This document shows positions 34,024 through 42,170 of a stretch of 60,195 nt of DNA, one piece after another. The notes beneath the pieces are model-generated. The model was not told the origin of the DNA. It saw nothing but the letters and a program-made list of their open reading frames with translations, and ran no database searches. A program made the translations under genes and the position numbers. This DNA is from an uncultured Treponema sp. Lineage in GTDB: Bacteria; Spirochaetota; Spirochaetia; Treponematales; Treponemataceae. Position 1 is the stretch's first letter. Each line of letters starts with the position of its first letter. The stretch is from assembly GCA_937877535.1 (NCBI GenBank), contig CALFJF010000042.1, positions 1-60,195 on the forward strand, given 5' to 3'.

Positions 34024-35259
34024 GTGATTCTCTACATAGACCCCGGCACGGGGAGCATGATTTTCAGCCTGTTCATCGGGCTTGCCGCAGTCCTTACATT
34101 TGCCGTGCGCTCCGCAATCTTAAAAATCACCTTTTTCCTTTCTGGCGGAAAGGCGGGCAAAAACATCGACAAAAAGAACATTCCGTTCGTCATCTTCTCC
34201 GACCACAAGCGGTACTGGAACGTGTTCCACGGCCTGTGCGACGAGTTCGAGGCGCACGGCGTTGATTTGACATACTACACCGCCTCTCCAGACGACCCCG
34301 TCCTCTCGATGCCGTACAAGCATATCCACGCGGAGTATCTAGGCGAAAAGAACAAGCCCTACGCAAAAATGAATATGCTTCACGCCGACATCGTGGTCGC
34401 CACAACCCCTGGGCTTGACGTGTACCAGTGGAAGCGGAGCCGCTTCGTCAAGTGGTATGTGCATATCCCGCACGGATTGCGTCCGCTTTATGCCTACAGG
34501 ATGTTCGGACTTGACCACTACGATGCGGTTTTAGTAACGGGCAGCAATCAAACCAAAAGCGGGCATGAAATCGAGGCTTTTAGACCATCTTCAACCCGAA
34601 AGGAATATGTTACGGTCGGCTCGCCTACAATGGACAACCTGCTTTCACAAATCAAGAACGCGCCAAAGCGGGCGGAAAATCCCAAGAAAGTCGTCCTCGT
34701 CGCACCAAGCTGGGGCAAAAGCGGAATCCTCTCAAAATACGGCTCGGAATTTCTTTCTGCGTTACTAAAAACCAATTATGAAGTAATCGTAAGGCCGCAC
34801 CCGCAGACCGTAACTAGCGAGCAGGGCGTATTGACACCGCTGATGAAGGAATTCCCAAAAATCGAGTGGAATTTCGACAACGACAACTTTGCCGTTCTGA
34901 ACCGTGCGGACATTTTGATTTCCGACTTTTCAGGAACGATGTTTGATTTTGCGCTAGGTTTTGGAAAACCAATCATCTACACCGATGTTGAGCTAGACAC
35001 CGCTCCATACGACATGGCGTGGCATAACGGAGAAATCTGGGAATTTGAGGTACTTCCAAAAATCGGCACGAAGCTCGAAACAAAAGATTTTGGCAAAATC
35101 GGAGAAATTATCCAAGCCTCGCTGGAAAACGCAAATTTCAGAAAATCGCTCGAAGAGGTTAGGTCTGAGTGTTGGGAAAATATAGGCGAAAGCGCAAAGG
35201 CTGAATTTGAGTATCTGATGAAAAAACACAAAGAAATAGAGGAAAAATATGATGCATAA
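34024..35259 (+). CDS. CDP-glycerol glycerophosphotransferase-like enzyme (TagF/TagB type)
   Basis: The 411-residue protein starts at a GTG at 34024, six bases after AAGGAGG; no good ATG exists. A hydrophobic N-terminal segment (GSMIFSLFIGLAAVLTFAVRSAIL) anchors it in the membrane. The rest is a GT-B fold of the teichoic-acid polymerase family, with VHIPHGLRPLYA, VTVGSPTMDNL, KKVVLVAPSWG, YEVIVRPHPQTV and LISDFSGTMFDFALGFGKP. Family members transfer glycerol phosphate from CDP-glycerol. Because the only nucleotide-activating enzyme nearby is in a phosphonate pathway, the donor here may be a CMP-phosphonate (inference). It overlaps the methyltransferase gene by 11 bases. Confidence 0.87.
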   Translation: MILYIDPGTGSMIFSLFIGLAAVLTFAVRSAILKITFFLSGGKAGKNIDKKNIPFVIFSDHKRYWNVFHGLCDEFEAHGVDLTYYTASPDDPVLSMPYKHIHAEYLGEKNKPYAKMNMLHADIVVATTPGLDVYQWKRSRFVKWYVHIPHGLRPLYAYRMFGLDHYDAVLVTGSNQTKSGHEIEAFRPSSTRKEYVTVGSPTMDNLLSQIKNAPKRAENPKKVVLVAPSWGKSGILSKYGSEFLSALLKTNYEVIVRPHPQTVTSEQGVLTPLMKEFPKIEWNFDNDNFAVLNRADILISDFSGTMFDFALGFGKPIIYTDVELDTAPYDMAWHNGEIWEFEVLPKIGTKLETKDFGKIGEIIQASLENANFRKSLEEVRSECWENIGESAKAEFEYLMKKHKEIEEKYDA

Positions 35260-35977
35260 CACAGAATACAATCGCGATACAGCATACTGGAACGAGTTTT
35301 ATAGGCAAAATCCGCCATCGTCCATGCAGGAAAGCCGCTTTGCTCGGTTCGTCACAAAATATATCGAAAAGAACAAGACGCTTGTTGACATCGGCTGCGG
35401 AAACGGGCGCGATAGTTTTTTCTTCAATCGGCTTGGGTTGAATGTTGTAGGAATTGACGCTTCGGACGCGGCGGTTTCTGCGCTGAACAACATTTCTTCG
35501 GGTAATCTTTCGTTTGTTTGCGGAAATTTCATAAACGAAAAAATCATTTTTGAAAATCATCCCGATTATTTTTACAGCCGCTTTACGCTCCACGCGATAA
35601 ATCAAAACGGTCAGACGGAGCTTCTCAAAAATGTGTACGATTCTCTTAAAAGTGGCGGCAAATTTTTCATCGAGGTGAGGTGCACTGCCGACTCGAAATT
35701 TGAGAAAGGCGAAAAAGTCGAGACAAACGCATTTATCCTTGACGGGCATTATCGCCGCTTTCTTGTTATGGAAGAATTGCTTTCCGAGTTGATTGAAATG
35801 GGCTTCCATGTAAAATATGCCGAGCAGGAAAAAGGCTTCGCCCCGTTCAACGGCGACGATTCCGAGATAATTCGGATTGTGGCAGTCAAAGAATCTCAAA
35901 ATTTCGCGGGGTGGGGGGGGTACAAAAGTATAGTAAAATTTCTTCATTTCCCCGCAAGCACAAAAATCGCCGCGTAG
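35249..35977 (+). CDS. Class I SAM-dependent methyltransferase with G8 tract near its 3' end
   Basis: The 242-residue protein has the SAM-binding motif LVDIGCGNGRDSFFF, the acidic loop VVGIDASDAA and the motif-IV region YFYSRFTLHAINQ. The core domain appears complete at IIRIVAVKES (about residue 215). The following 25 residues are read through GGGG-T-G8 and look unstructured. Loss of one G would stop translation a few codons later at a TAG, giving a more natural end. It is coupled to the upstream transferase by an overlap, so methylation of the polymer or its phosphonate is likely, but the target is unknown. Confidence 0.82.
   Translation: MMHNTEYNRDTAYWNEFYRQNPPSSMQESRFARFVTKYIEKNKTLVDIGCGNGRDSFFFNRLGLNVVGIDASDAAVSALNNISSGNLSFVCGNFINEKIIFENHPDYFYSRFTLHAINQNGQTELLKNVYDSLKSGGKFFIEVRCTADSKFEKGEKVETNAFILDGHYRRFLVMEELLSELIEMGFHVKYAEQEKGFAPFNGDDSEIIRIVAVKESQNFAGWGGYKSIVKFLHFPASTKIAA
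35913..35920. repeat. G8 homopolymer at end of methyltransferase gene
   Basis: Eight G residues follow GGGGT. The tract is in frame for the 25-residue tail, and TATAGT eight bases downstream could be a -10 element for the next gene. Slippage could alter the tail or promoter spacing. Confidence 0.75.
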
Positions 35978-35994
35978 CGTAGGGGGAAGGGAAG

Positions 35995-37293
35995 ATGAAG
36001 ACTGTTTACTGTGGCATGAGTGCCGACCTGATTCACCACGGACACCTGAACATCATCCACGAGGCGATGAAGCTCGGCGAGGTTACGGTCGGGGTTCTCA
36101 CCGACGAGGCGATTGCGAGCTACAAGCGGCTTCCGTACCTTGCCTACGGGCAACGGGCAGAAATCGTGTCGAACATCAAGGGAGTTTCCCGCGTAGTTCC
36201 TCAGACCACGCTCGACTATGTGCCGAACCTTGTGAAGCTGCGCCCCGACTTCGTGGTCCACGGTGACGACTGGCTCTCGGGCGTGCAAAAGGAAACTCGG
36301 CAGCGCGTCATCGACTGCATCTCAAAGTGGGGCGGGAAGGTCGTGGACATTCCCTATACGCCCGGCATTTCCTCCACAATGCTCAACGCGGAGGTGAAGG
36401 AAATCGGGACGACCCCTGAAATCCGCCAGAAAATGCTCCGCCGCCTCATCGCCGCAAAGCCGATTGTCCGCATCATGGAAAGCCACTCGGGGCTGACGGG
36501 GCTTATCATCGAAAAGACCAAGGTAAAGGCGAACGGCAGGACCGAGGAGTTCGACGGGATGTGGGCAAGCTCGCTCACGGACTCAACGAGCAAGGGGAAG
36601 CCCGACATCGAGGCGGTTGACCTTACAACGAGGCTCCACGGTCTGAACGACGCGCTCGAATGCACCACAAAGCCCGTGATTTTTGACGGTGACACGGGCG
36701 GGAAAATCGAGCATTTCTGCTTCACCGTGCGCACGCTAGAGCGGCTCGGAATCTCCGCCGTCATCATCGAGGACAAAATAGGGCTAAAGAAAAATTCGCT
36801 TTTCGGAACGGAGGCGATACAGACGCAGGACACGGTCGAGGGCTTCTGTGAGAAGATACGGGCGGGAAAGCGCGCACAAATCGCGCAGGACTTTATGATT
36901 GTCGCGCGCTGCGAGAGCCTGATTGCGGGGAAAACCGTGGACGACGCGCTCGGGCGGTGCTTCGCCTATGTGGATGCGGGCGCGGACGGAATAATGATTC
37001 ATTCAAAGAGCGAATCGGGCGAGGACATAAAGGAGTTCTGCCAGAGGTTTCGCGAGAAACACGCCGCCGTGCCTCTCGTTGCCGTGCCGACAACCTACAA
37101 CCACGTTACAGAGGAGGAGCTTTCGTCATGGGGCGTGAATGTGGTCATCTACGCGAACCACCTGCTCCGCGCCTCGTACCCCGCCATGGTGAGCGTGGCG
37201 AGGTCAATCCTCACGCACCACCGCTCGCTTGAGGCGAACGGGCTTTGCATGGGCATAAAGGAAATTTTGGAACTCATTCCAGGGACAAAATGA
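35995..37293 (+). CDS. Cytidylyltransferase fused to phosphoenolpyruvate mutase
   Basis: The 432-residue bifunctional enzyme has an N-terminal nucleotidyltransferase (about 1-135: Asp-rich start, HHGHLNII nucleotide site, PGISSTMLNAE). It is followed by a PEP mutase of the isocitrate-lyase superfamily (about 145-432) with ASSLTDS, FDGDTGG, the diagnostic EDKIGLKKNSLFG, and VARCESL. PEP mutase makes phosphonopyruvate and creates the C-P bond. The fused cytidylyltransferase would activate the final phosphonate as a CMP derivative. Nucleotidyl activation is known in treponemes through PntC, where the partner domain is a transaminase instead. The ATG follows AGGGGGAAGGGA. It is first in a tight three-gene operon. 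Confidence 0.93.
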   Translation: MKTVYCGMSADLIHHGHLNIIHEAMKLGEVTVGVLTDEAIASYKRLPYLAYGQRAEIVSNIKGVSRVVPQTTLDYVPNLVKLRPDFVVHGDDWLSGVQKETRQRVIDCISKWGGKVVDIPYTPGISSTMLNAEVKEIGTTPEIRQKMLRRLIAAKPIVRIMESHSGLTGLIIEKTKVKANGRTEEFDGMWASSLTDSTSKGKPDIEAVDLTTRLHGLNDALECTTKPVIFDGDTGGKIEHFCFTVRTLERLGISAVIIEDKIGLKKNSLFGTEAIQTQDTVEGFCEKIRAGKRAQIAQDFMIVARCESLIAGKTVDDALGRCFAYVDAGADGIMIHSKSESGEDIKEFCQRFREKHAAVPLVAVPTTYNHVTEEELSSWGVNVVIYANHLLRASYPAMVSVARSILTHHRSLEANGLCMGIKEILELIPGTK

Positions 37294-38418
37294 ATGGAAC
37301 AGACCGTACTTTTTGCCCGCCGGAACTATTCCGCACTGGACGACTTTTTTTCGCGGAACAAAATCAGGAGGATTTTTCTTGTGAAGTCCTCCTCCTTTGA
37401 GCAGTTCCCCATACGCGCGTATTTTTCGGAGCTGAGGAATCGGCTGGGAATCGAGGTCGTCTCTTTCAGCGGCTTCCACCCGAATCCTGATTATGAGTCG
37501 GTCGTGAGGGGGGAGATGCTTTTTCAGCAGGCGGAGTGCGACTGCATTTTTGCCGTCGGCGGAGGCAGCGCAATAGACGTGGCGAAGTGCATAAAGTTGT
37601 ATGCGGGGCTTTCGCCCGACAAGAACTTTTTGCTTCAAAAACCGATTCCGAACGACATAAAGCTGCTCGTCGCGCCCACAACGGCGGGAACGGGAAGCGA
37701 GGCGACCCGATACGCCGTCATCTACCACAACGGGGAAAAGCAGTCCGTCACGAACGATGGCTGCATTCCCCAGGGGGTGATTTTTGACCCCTCCTTTTTG
37801 ACGACGCTTCCCGAGTACCAGAGAAAATCCACGATGCTTGACGCGCTCTGCCATGCGCTGGAGTCGCTCTGGTCGGTGAACTCGACGGAGGAGAGCAAGG
37901 AATTCTCCAAGAAGGCGATACGGCTGATTCTTGGCGGCATGGATTCCTACCTTCAAAACGAGGAGGGCGGAAACTGCGCCATGCTCATGGCGGCGAACAC
38001 CGCGGGCAAGGCGATAAACATCGCGCAGACCACGGCGGGGCACGCCATGTGCTACAAACTGACATCGCTTTACAATATTGCGCACGGTCATGCGGCGGCG
38101 TTGTGCGTTTCCGTACTATTTCCGTTTATGGTCAATCACACGGATTTGTGCATTGATTCTCGCGGAAAAGCGTACCTTGAGGCGACATTCGCGGAGCTTT
38201 CGGACGCGATGGGCTGCGCCGACGTCTTTTCGGCAACCGAAAAGTTCAACTCGATTCTGAAAAAACTGTCGATAGCCTCCCCGCAGGTCAAAGGCGAGGC
38301 CGACTTTGAAATCCTCAAGTCATCGGTGAATCCCGTTCGGCTTAAAAACACCCCGATAAGACTTGACGGGACGGCCATCAACAAACTGTATCATCATATT
38401 TTGGAGAGTCAGGAATGA
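37294..38418 (+). CDS. Iron-type alcohol dehydrogenase, probable phosphonoacetaldehyde reductase
   Basis: The 374-residue group III alcohol dehydrogenase has the NAD(P)-binding VGGGSAIDVAKCI and PTTAGTGSEAT. Metal-binding residues lie in LDALCHALESLWS and in NIAHGHAAAL. It starts directly at the previous stop and overlaps phosphonopyruvate decarboxylase by four bases. In phosphonate clusters this enzyme type reduces phosphonoacetaldehyde to 2-hydroxyethylphosphonate. No aminotransferase is present, so the aminoethylphosphonate branch appears not to be used here. The specific substrate is inferred from context only. Confidence 0.87.
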   Translation: MEQTVLFARRNYSALDDFFSRNKIRRIFLVKSSSFEQFPIRAYFSELRNRLGIEVVSFSGFHPNPDYESVVRGEMLFQQAECDCIFAVGGGSAIDVAKCIKLYAGLSPDKNFLLQKPIPNDIKLLVAPTTAGTGSEATRYAVIYHNGEKQSVTNDGCIPQGVIFDPSFLTTLPEYQRKSTMLDALCHALESLWSVNSTEESKEFSKKAIRLILGGMDSYLQNEEGGNCAMLMAANTAGKAINIAQTTAGHAMCYKLTSLYNIAHGHAAALCVSVLFPFMVNHTDLCIDSRGKAYLEATFAELSDAMGCADVFSATEKFNSILKKLSIASPQVKGEADFEILKSSVNPVRLKNTPIRLDGTAINKLYHHILESQE

Positions 38419-39536
38419 AAGCGGAAACATTTTTGGAGACGCTCGGCGCGAACTTCTACACGGGCATACCCGACAGCCAGCTGAAGGCGTTGTGCGATTG
38501 TTTGATGGCCACATTCGGCATCGACCCAAAGCACCATGTCATAGCGGCGAACGAGGGGAACTGCGCGGCCCTTGCGGCGGGCTACCACCTTGCCACGGGC
38601 AAAGTTCCGCTCGTCTACATGCAGAACTCGGGCGAGGGAAACATCATAAACCCCGTCGCGTCGCTTCTAAACGAGAAGGTGTACGCAATCCCGATGATTT
38701 TCGTAATCGGATGGCGGGGCGAGCCTGGCGTTCATGACGAGCCTCAGCACATCTATCAGGGCGAGGTGACGGTGAGGCTCCTTGATGACATGGGAATCCA
38801 ATCGTTCGTAATCGGCAGGGACACGACCGAGGACGAGCTTGCGGGCAAGATGCGGGAGTTCAGGAAGCCGCTTTCAGAGGGAAAGCAGGTCGCGTTCGTT
38901 GTGAAAAAGGGCGCGCTTTCCTTTGATGGCAAAGTCGAGTACAGGAACAAAAACACGATGTTGCGCGAGGAGATAATTAGACATATCGTTGCGGTTTCAG
39001 GCGAAGACCCGATTGTCTCCACCACGGGCAAGGCGAGCCGCGAGTTGTTCGAGATTCGGGAGGCGGGCGGGCAGAGCCACAGATACGACTTCCTCACGGT
39101 CGGCTCGATGGGTCATTCCTCCTCAATCGCGCTCGGAATCGCGCTCCAGAAGCCCGAAAAGAAAATCTGGTGCATTGACGGAGACGGCGCGGTCTTGATG
39201 CACATGGGCGCGATGGCGGTAATCGGCGCGAACGCGCCTGAGAATTTCGTTCACATTGTGATTAACAACGCCGCGCACGAGACCGTTGGCGGAATGCCGA
39301 CCGTCGCGGGAAAGACAGACATCGTTTCCGTTGCAAAGGCCTGCGGCTACAAGTCGGCGGTTTCGGTTTCCGATTTTGACGGCTTGGACAAGGCGTTGGC
39401 GTTCGCAAAAAGCAACGCTGTATTGAGCATGATTGAGGTGAAATCCGCGATTGGCGCAAGGGAAGACTTGGGCAGGCCGACCACGACGGCGATTGAGAAC
39501 AAATTTGCGTTCATGAGTTTTTTGAAATCCATGTGA
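38415..39536 (+). CDS. Phosphonopyruvate decarboxylase
   Basis: The 373-residue thiamine-diphosphate enzyme converts phosphonopyruvate to phosphonoacetaldehyde, pulling the unfavourable PEP mutase reaction forward. It has the N-terminal TGIPDSQLKALCD and the cofactor Glu in ANEGNCAALAAGY. MQNSGEGNIINP follows, and the C-terminal TPP motif runs from GDGAVLMHMG to the Asn-Asn of VINNAAHE. Both the PYR and PP domains are intact and in one chain. It ends the operon; no clear terminator follows in the 136-base gap. Confidence 0.93.
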   Translation: MKAETFLETLGANFYTGIPDSQLKALCDCLMATFGIDPKHHVIAANEGNCAALAAGYHLATGKVPLVYMQNSGEGNIINPVASLLNEKVYAIPMIFVIGWRGEPGVHDEPQHIYQGEVTVRLLDDMGIQSFVIGRDTTEDELAGKMREFRKPLSEGKQVAFVVKKGALSFDGKVEYRNKNTMLREEIIRHIVAVSGEDPIVSTTGKASRELFEIREAGGQSHRYDFLTVGSMGHSSSIALGIALQKPEKKIWCIDGDGAVLMHMGAMAVIGANAPENFVHIVINNAAHETVGGMPTVAGKTDIVSVAKACGYKSAVSVSDFDGLDKALAFAKSNAVLSMIEVKSAIGAREDLGRPTTTAIENKFAFMSFLKSM

Positions 39537-39672
39537 AAGCCTTTTTTGCAAGAAGTGGCTCGGCTTGTTGAAAATACAAAAAGCGAGATGACAGTGGCTT
39601 TTGCTACGTTTTTTGTTTTACTCAAATCGTTTCAATTTTAAGTTCCATTATTTGAAAACCGATATTGAGGAT

Positions 39673-42147
39673 ATGCGTTTTTTGTCGATTTTTTCAGCCG
39701 TTATGATGCTTGTTTCATGCCTTGCGCCGTCTCCGTCTGGGGCGGCTTCCGTTTTGCAAGAAGAATCTGCTCCAATTTCTCATTCTGTTGCGCGGCTAAA
39801 AAAAGAAGATTCAAAGCCTGTTCAAAAATCTTTTATGATTGCGGGAACTCGGCTTGGTTTGCAAAAAATCTACGATGACGGTTCGGTGGAATCCCTTTGG
39901 AGCGGTGGGAGCGTGTCAAAAATCATTCGCACGCAAAGCGACGGCGTGGAACGCTGGTTTTTTTTGACAACCGAAGGGATTTTTTCTTCGACCGACTTAA
40001 AAACATTTGAAAGTCGGAGCGAGGGCTTGCCGTTTCTTACAATAAAACTCTACGACGGAAAAAACACGTCGTTCAAAAAGCAGTGTGCACAATTAAAAGA
40101 CCTCGCCGTTCATCCAGAAAATCCCAAAATTCTTGTGACGGCAACAAAAGAGGCTGTTTTTATAACGCGCGATGGCGGAGTGTCTTGGAAATCAATCGGC
40201 TCGATGAGCGATTCCACTTCGGGAATAAAGGCGGTTGCGGTTGCCACGATGAATCGTCCAAAGACGGGGTCTGCCGAAAAAAAAGACGCAAACGGCACGG
40301 TGATTCAAGCCGCCGTTCCTGCCACCACAGATTTGACCGTTTTTATGGCTCATTCGATTTTTGGTTTTTCGTATTGTTTTCCCGATGCGCAAAAAATCGT
40401 TTGGCACGACGTTTCTGCGGGATTTGACAACATGAAAACGCAAACGTACCCCGACGAGATTTCCGACATTCTTCCCGTTGTGTTCAAAAACGCGGACGGT
40501 TTTCCCGTTACCGAGGTTTTTGTTTCGCAGACTTTTTTGCCAAACATTTATCGATTTGATTGGAACGAAAAGCGGGCACGAAAACTGTTTGAGGGAACTG
40601 AACCGCTCGACACGATTGACGCGCTTTTTTGGGACGGCGAGAAAGTCCTTTACACACGCCCAGGCGAAATTGCTTCGTATAATCCAAGCACAAAAGGAGC
40701 GGACGGAAATCCTTCTGAGTTTTTGAATTGGAAAAAACTGTTTTCGCGGATTTCTGACGAGGACACGCTTTATTCGGCGTGGCTTCCGACTTCTAACGGT
40801 TCGGGGCTTTCTTTGGGCGAACTTTGGCTTTTGTATCCCGACACAAACAGCAACAAATACATTTCAAAGGCAAACGACAGAAAGGCAATTTACGTTCAAG
40901 CGCACAAACTTATGACAAAAAAAGGAATCGACGAATATCGCTCGATTATAAAAAAGAACAAACTCGACGCGATGGTCATTGACATGAAAGATGATTACGG
41001 CGGAATCCGATTTGACCCGCTCGACCCGCTTATCAAAGAAAAAGGCTATGTGAGTCGCTACAAAATCGACATCGATACGTTTGTTCCGCAAATGAAAGCC
41101 GACGGCGTGTATCTCATTGCGCGAATTGTAACGTTCAAAGACAAAAATCTCGCGCAGTATGACAAAAAACAATACGCCGTGTGGGACAAAGCATTGAATC
41201 GTCCGTGGAAAGGCATTTCTGGATACACCGAAGACGGCTCTCCGCGATATTACGACGAAGATTGGGTTGACCCGTATTCGCCTGAAGTGTGGGAATATTT
41301 TGTTCACATCGCGCAAGAACTCGTTTCGCGCGGCTTTGACGAAATTCAATTTGACTACATTCGATTTCCGACCGACGGAAAAAACATGAGAAATGCCGCG
41401 TTCCGCTGGAAAAGCCCTGGCATGGACAAAGAAAGCGCACTTCTTTCGTTTTTGAGTTACGCGAGAAAAAATATCGACGCTCCAATCGGAATCGACATTT
41501 ACGGCGCGAACGGTTGGTATCGCTCTGGAACGCGCACGGGGCAAGACGTGGAGCAACTTGCCGAGTACGTGGACGTGGTTTGCCCGATGTTTTATCCGAG
41601 CCATTTTGAGCAGTCGTTTTTGAATTATGCTCCCGCGAGCGAGCGACCGTACCGCGTTTATTATTACGGAACGTACCGAAATACGGTCATTGGACGCAAT
41701 AAACTCATCATTCGTCCGTGGATTCAAGCGTTTTACTTAAACGTCAGTTACGACCGCGCTTGGTACAACGAAAATTACGTCATTCAGCAGATTTACGGAG
41801 TGCGCGACAGCGTGGGGCGCGGATATATGTATTGGAACGGAATGTGTCGCTATGACGATATTTCGCCAGACGTGGGAGAAAAACCGTATTCTGGTCCTTC
41901 TTTTGAAGCCTCGGCAAAATATCGAAAGCCCGCGCTCTCTGGCGGAAAGCGCGAGTACAACGGTTTTGACAAAGCCCCTCCGATTGCGCCCTCGCTTGAG
42001 GAATTAGAAAAAGCGCGGTCAGAAGGAATTGTGCGATGGGACAGCGTTCGCGCGTCTTCGATTGGAAATCCTGAAATGGAAAATGGCGAAAGCGACATTT
42101 CGCGCCTTGGCGATATTCGTCGTTTGATTTTGCCTCCAAAATCGTAA
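39673..42147 (+). CDS. Lipoprotein with propeller-like region and DUF4015 glycosidase-like domain
   Basis: The 824-residue protein starts at the ATG at 39673 and has a lipobox (MMLVSCL), so it is probably membrane-anchored. Residues about 55-400 contain BNR/propeller-like segments (SVESLWSGGSVSK, AVFITRDGGVSWKSIG). Residues about 410-740 match the putative glycosyl-hydrolase family DUF4015: YVQAHKLMTKKGIDEY, AMVIDMKDDYGGIRFD, RIVTFKDKNLAQYD, FDEIQFDYIRFPTDG and VCPMFYPSHF. The fold is a TIM barrel related to GH13/GH114 types, and the acidic residues in DMKDD and DEIQFDY are catalytic candidates. Substrate is unknown. The start is moderately certain, because GAGG is only two bases from the ATG. 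Confidence 0.82.
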   Translation: MRFLSIFSAVMMLVSCLAPSPSGAASVLQEESAPISHSVARLKKEDSKPVQKSFMIAGTRLGLQKIYDDGSVESLWSGGSVSKIIRTQSDGVERWFFLTTEGIFSSTDLKTFESRSEGLPFLTIKLYDGKNTSFKKQCAQLKDLAVHPENPKILVTATKEAVFITRDGGVSWKSIGSMSDSTSGIKAVAVATMNRPKTGSAEKKDANGTVIQAAVPATTDLTVFMAHSIFGFSYCFPDAQKIVWHDVSAGFDNMKTQTYPDEISDILPVVFKNADGFPVTEVFVSQTFLPNIYRFDWNEKRARKLFEGTEPLDTIDALFWDGEKVLYTRPGEIASYNPSTKGADGNPSEFLNWKKLFSRISDEDTLYSAWLPTSNGSGLSLGELWLLYPDTNSNKYISKANDRKAIYVQAHKLMTKKGIDEYRSIIKKNKLDAMVIDMKDDYGGIRFDPLDPLIKEKGYVSRYKIDIDTFVPQMKADGVYLIARIVTFKDKNLAQYDKKQYAVWDKALNRPWKGISGYTEDGSPRYYDEDWVDPYSPEVWEYFVHIAQELVSRGFDEIQFDYIRFPTDGKNMRNAAFRWKSPGMDKESALLSFLSYARKNIDAPIGIDIYGANGWYRSGTRTGQDVEQLAEYVDVVCPMFYPSHFEQSFLNYAPASERPYRVYYYGTYRNTVIGRNKLIIRPWIQAFYLNVSYDRAWYNENYVIQQIYGVRDSVGRGYMYWNGMCRYDDISPDVGEKPYSGPSFEASAKYRKPALSGGKREYNGFDKAPPIAPSLEELEKARSEGIVRWDSVRASSIGNPEMENGESDISRLGDIRRLILPPKS

Positions 42148-42170
42148 AATCGTAAAATCGAGAGAACAAA

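Noticed and set aside
32882..34027. A 381-codon open frame on the plus strand opposite the Rpn-family gene
   Set aside because: It is antisense to a recognisable protein, begins within the YidC fusion gene, has Arg/Ala/Leu-rich composition and no family features or ribosome binding site.
40864..41727. Minus-strand open frame of 287 codons inside the DUF4015 gene
   Set aside because: No recognisable motifs, and the plus-strand protein is conserved through this region.
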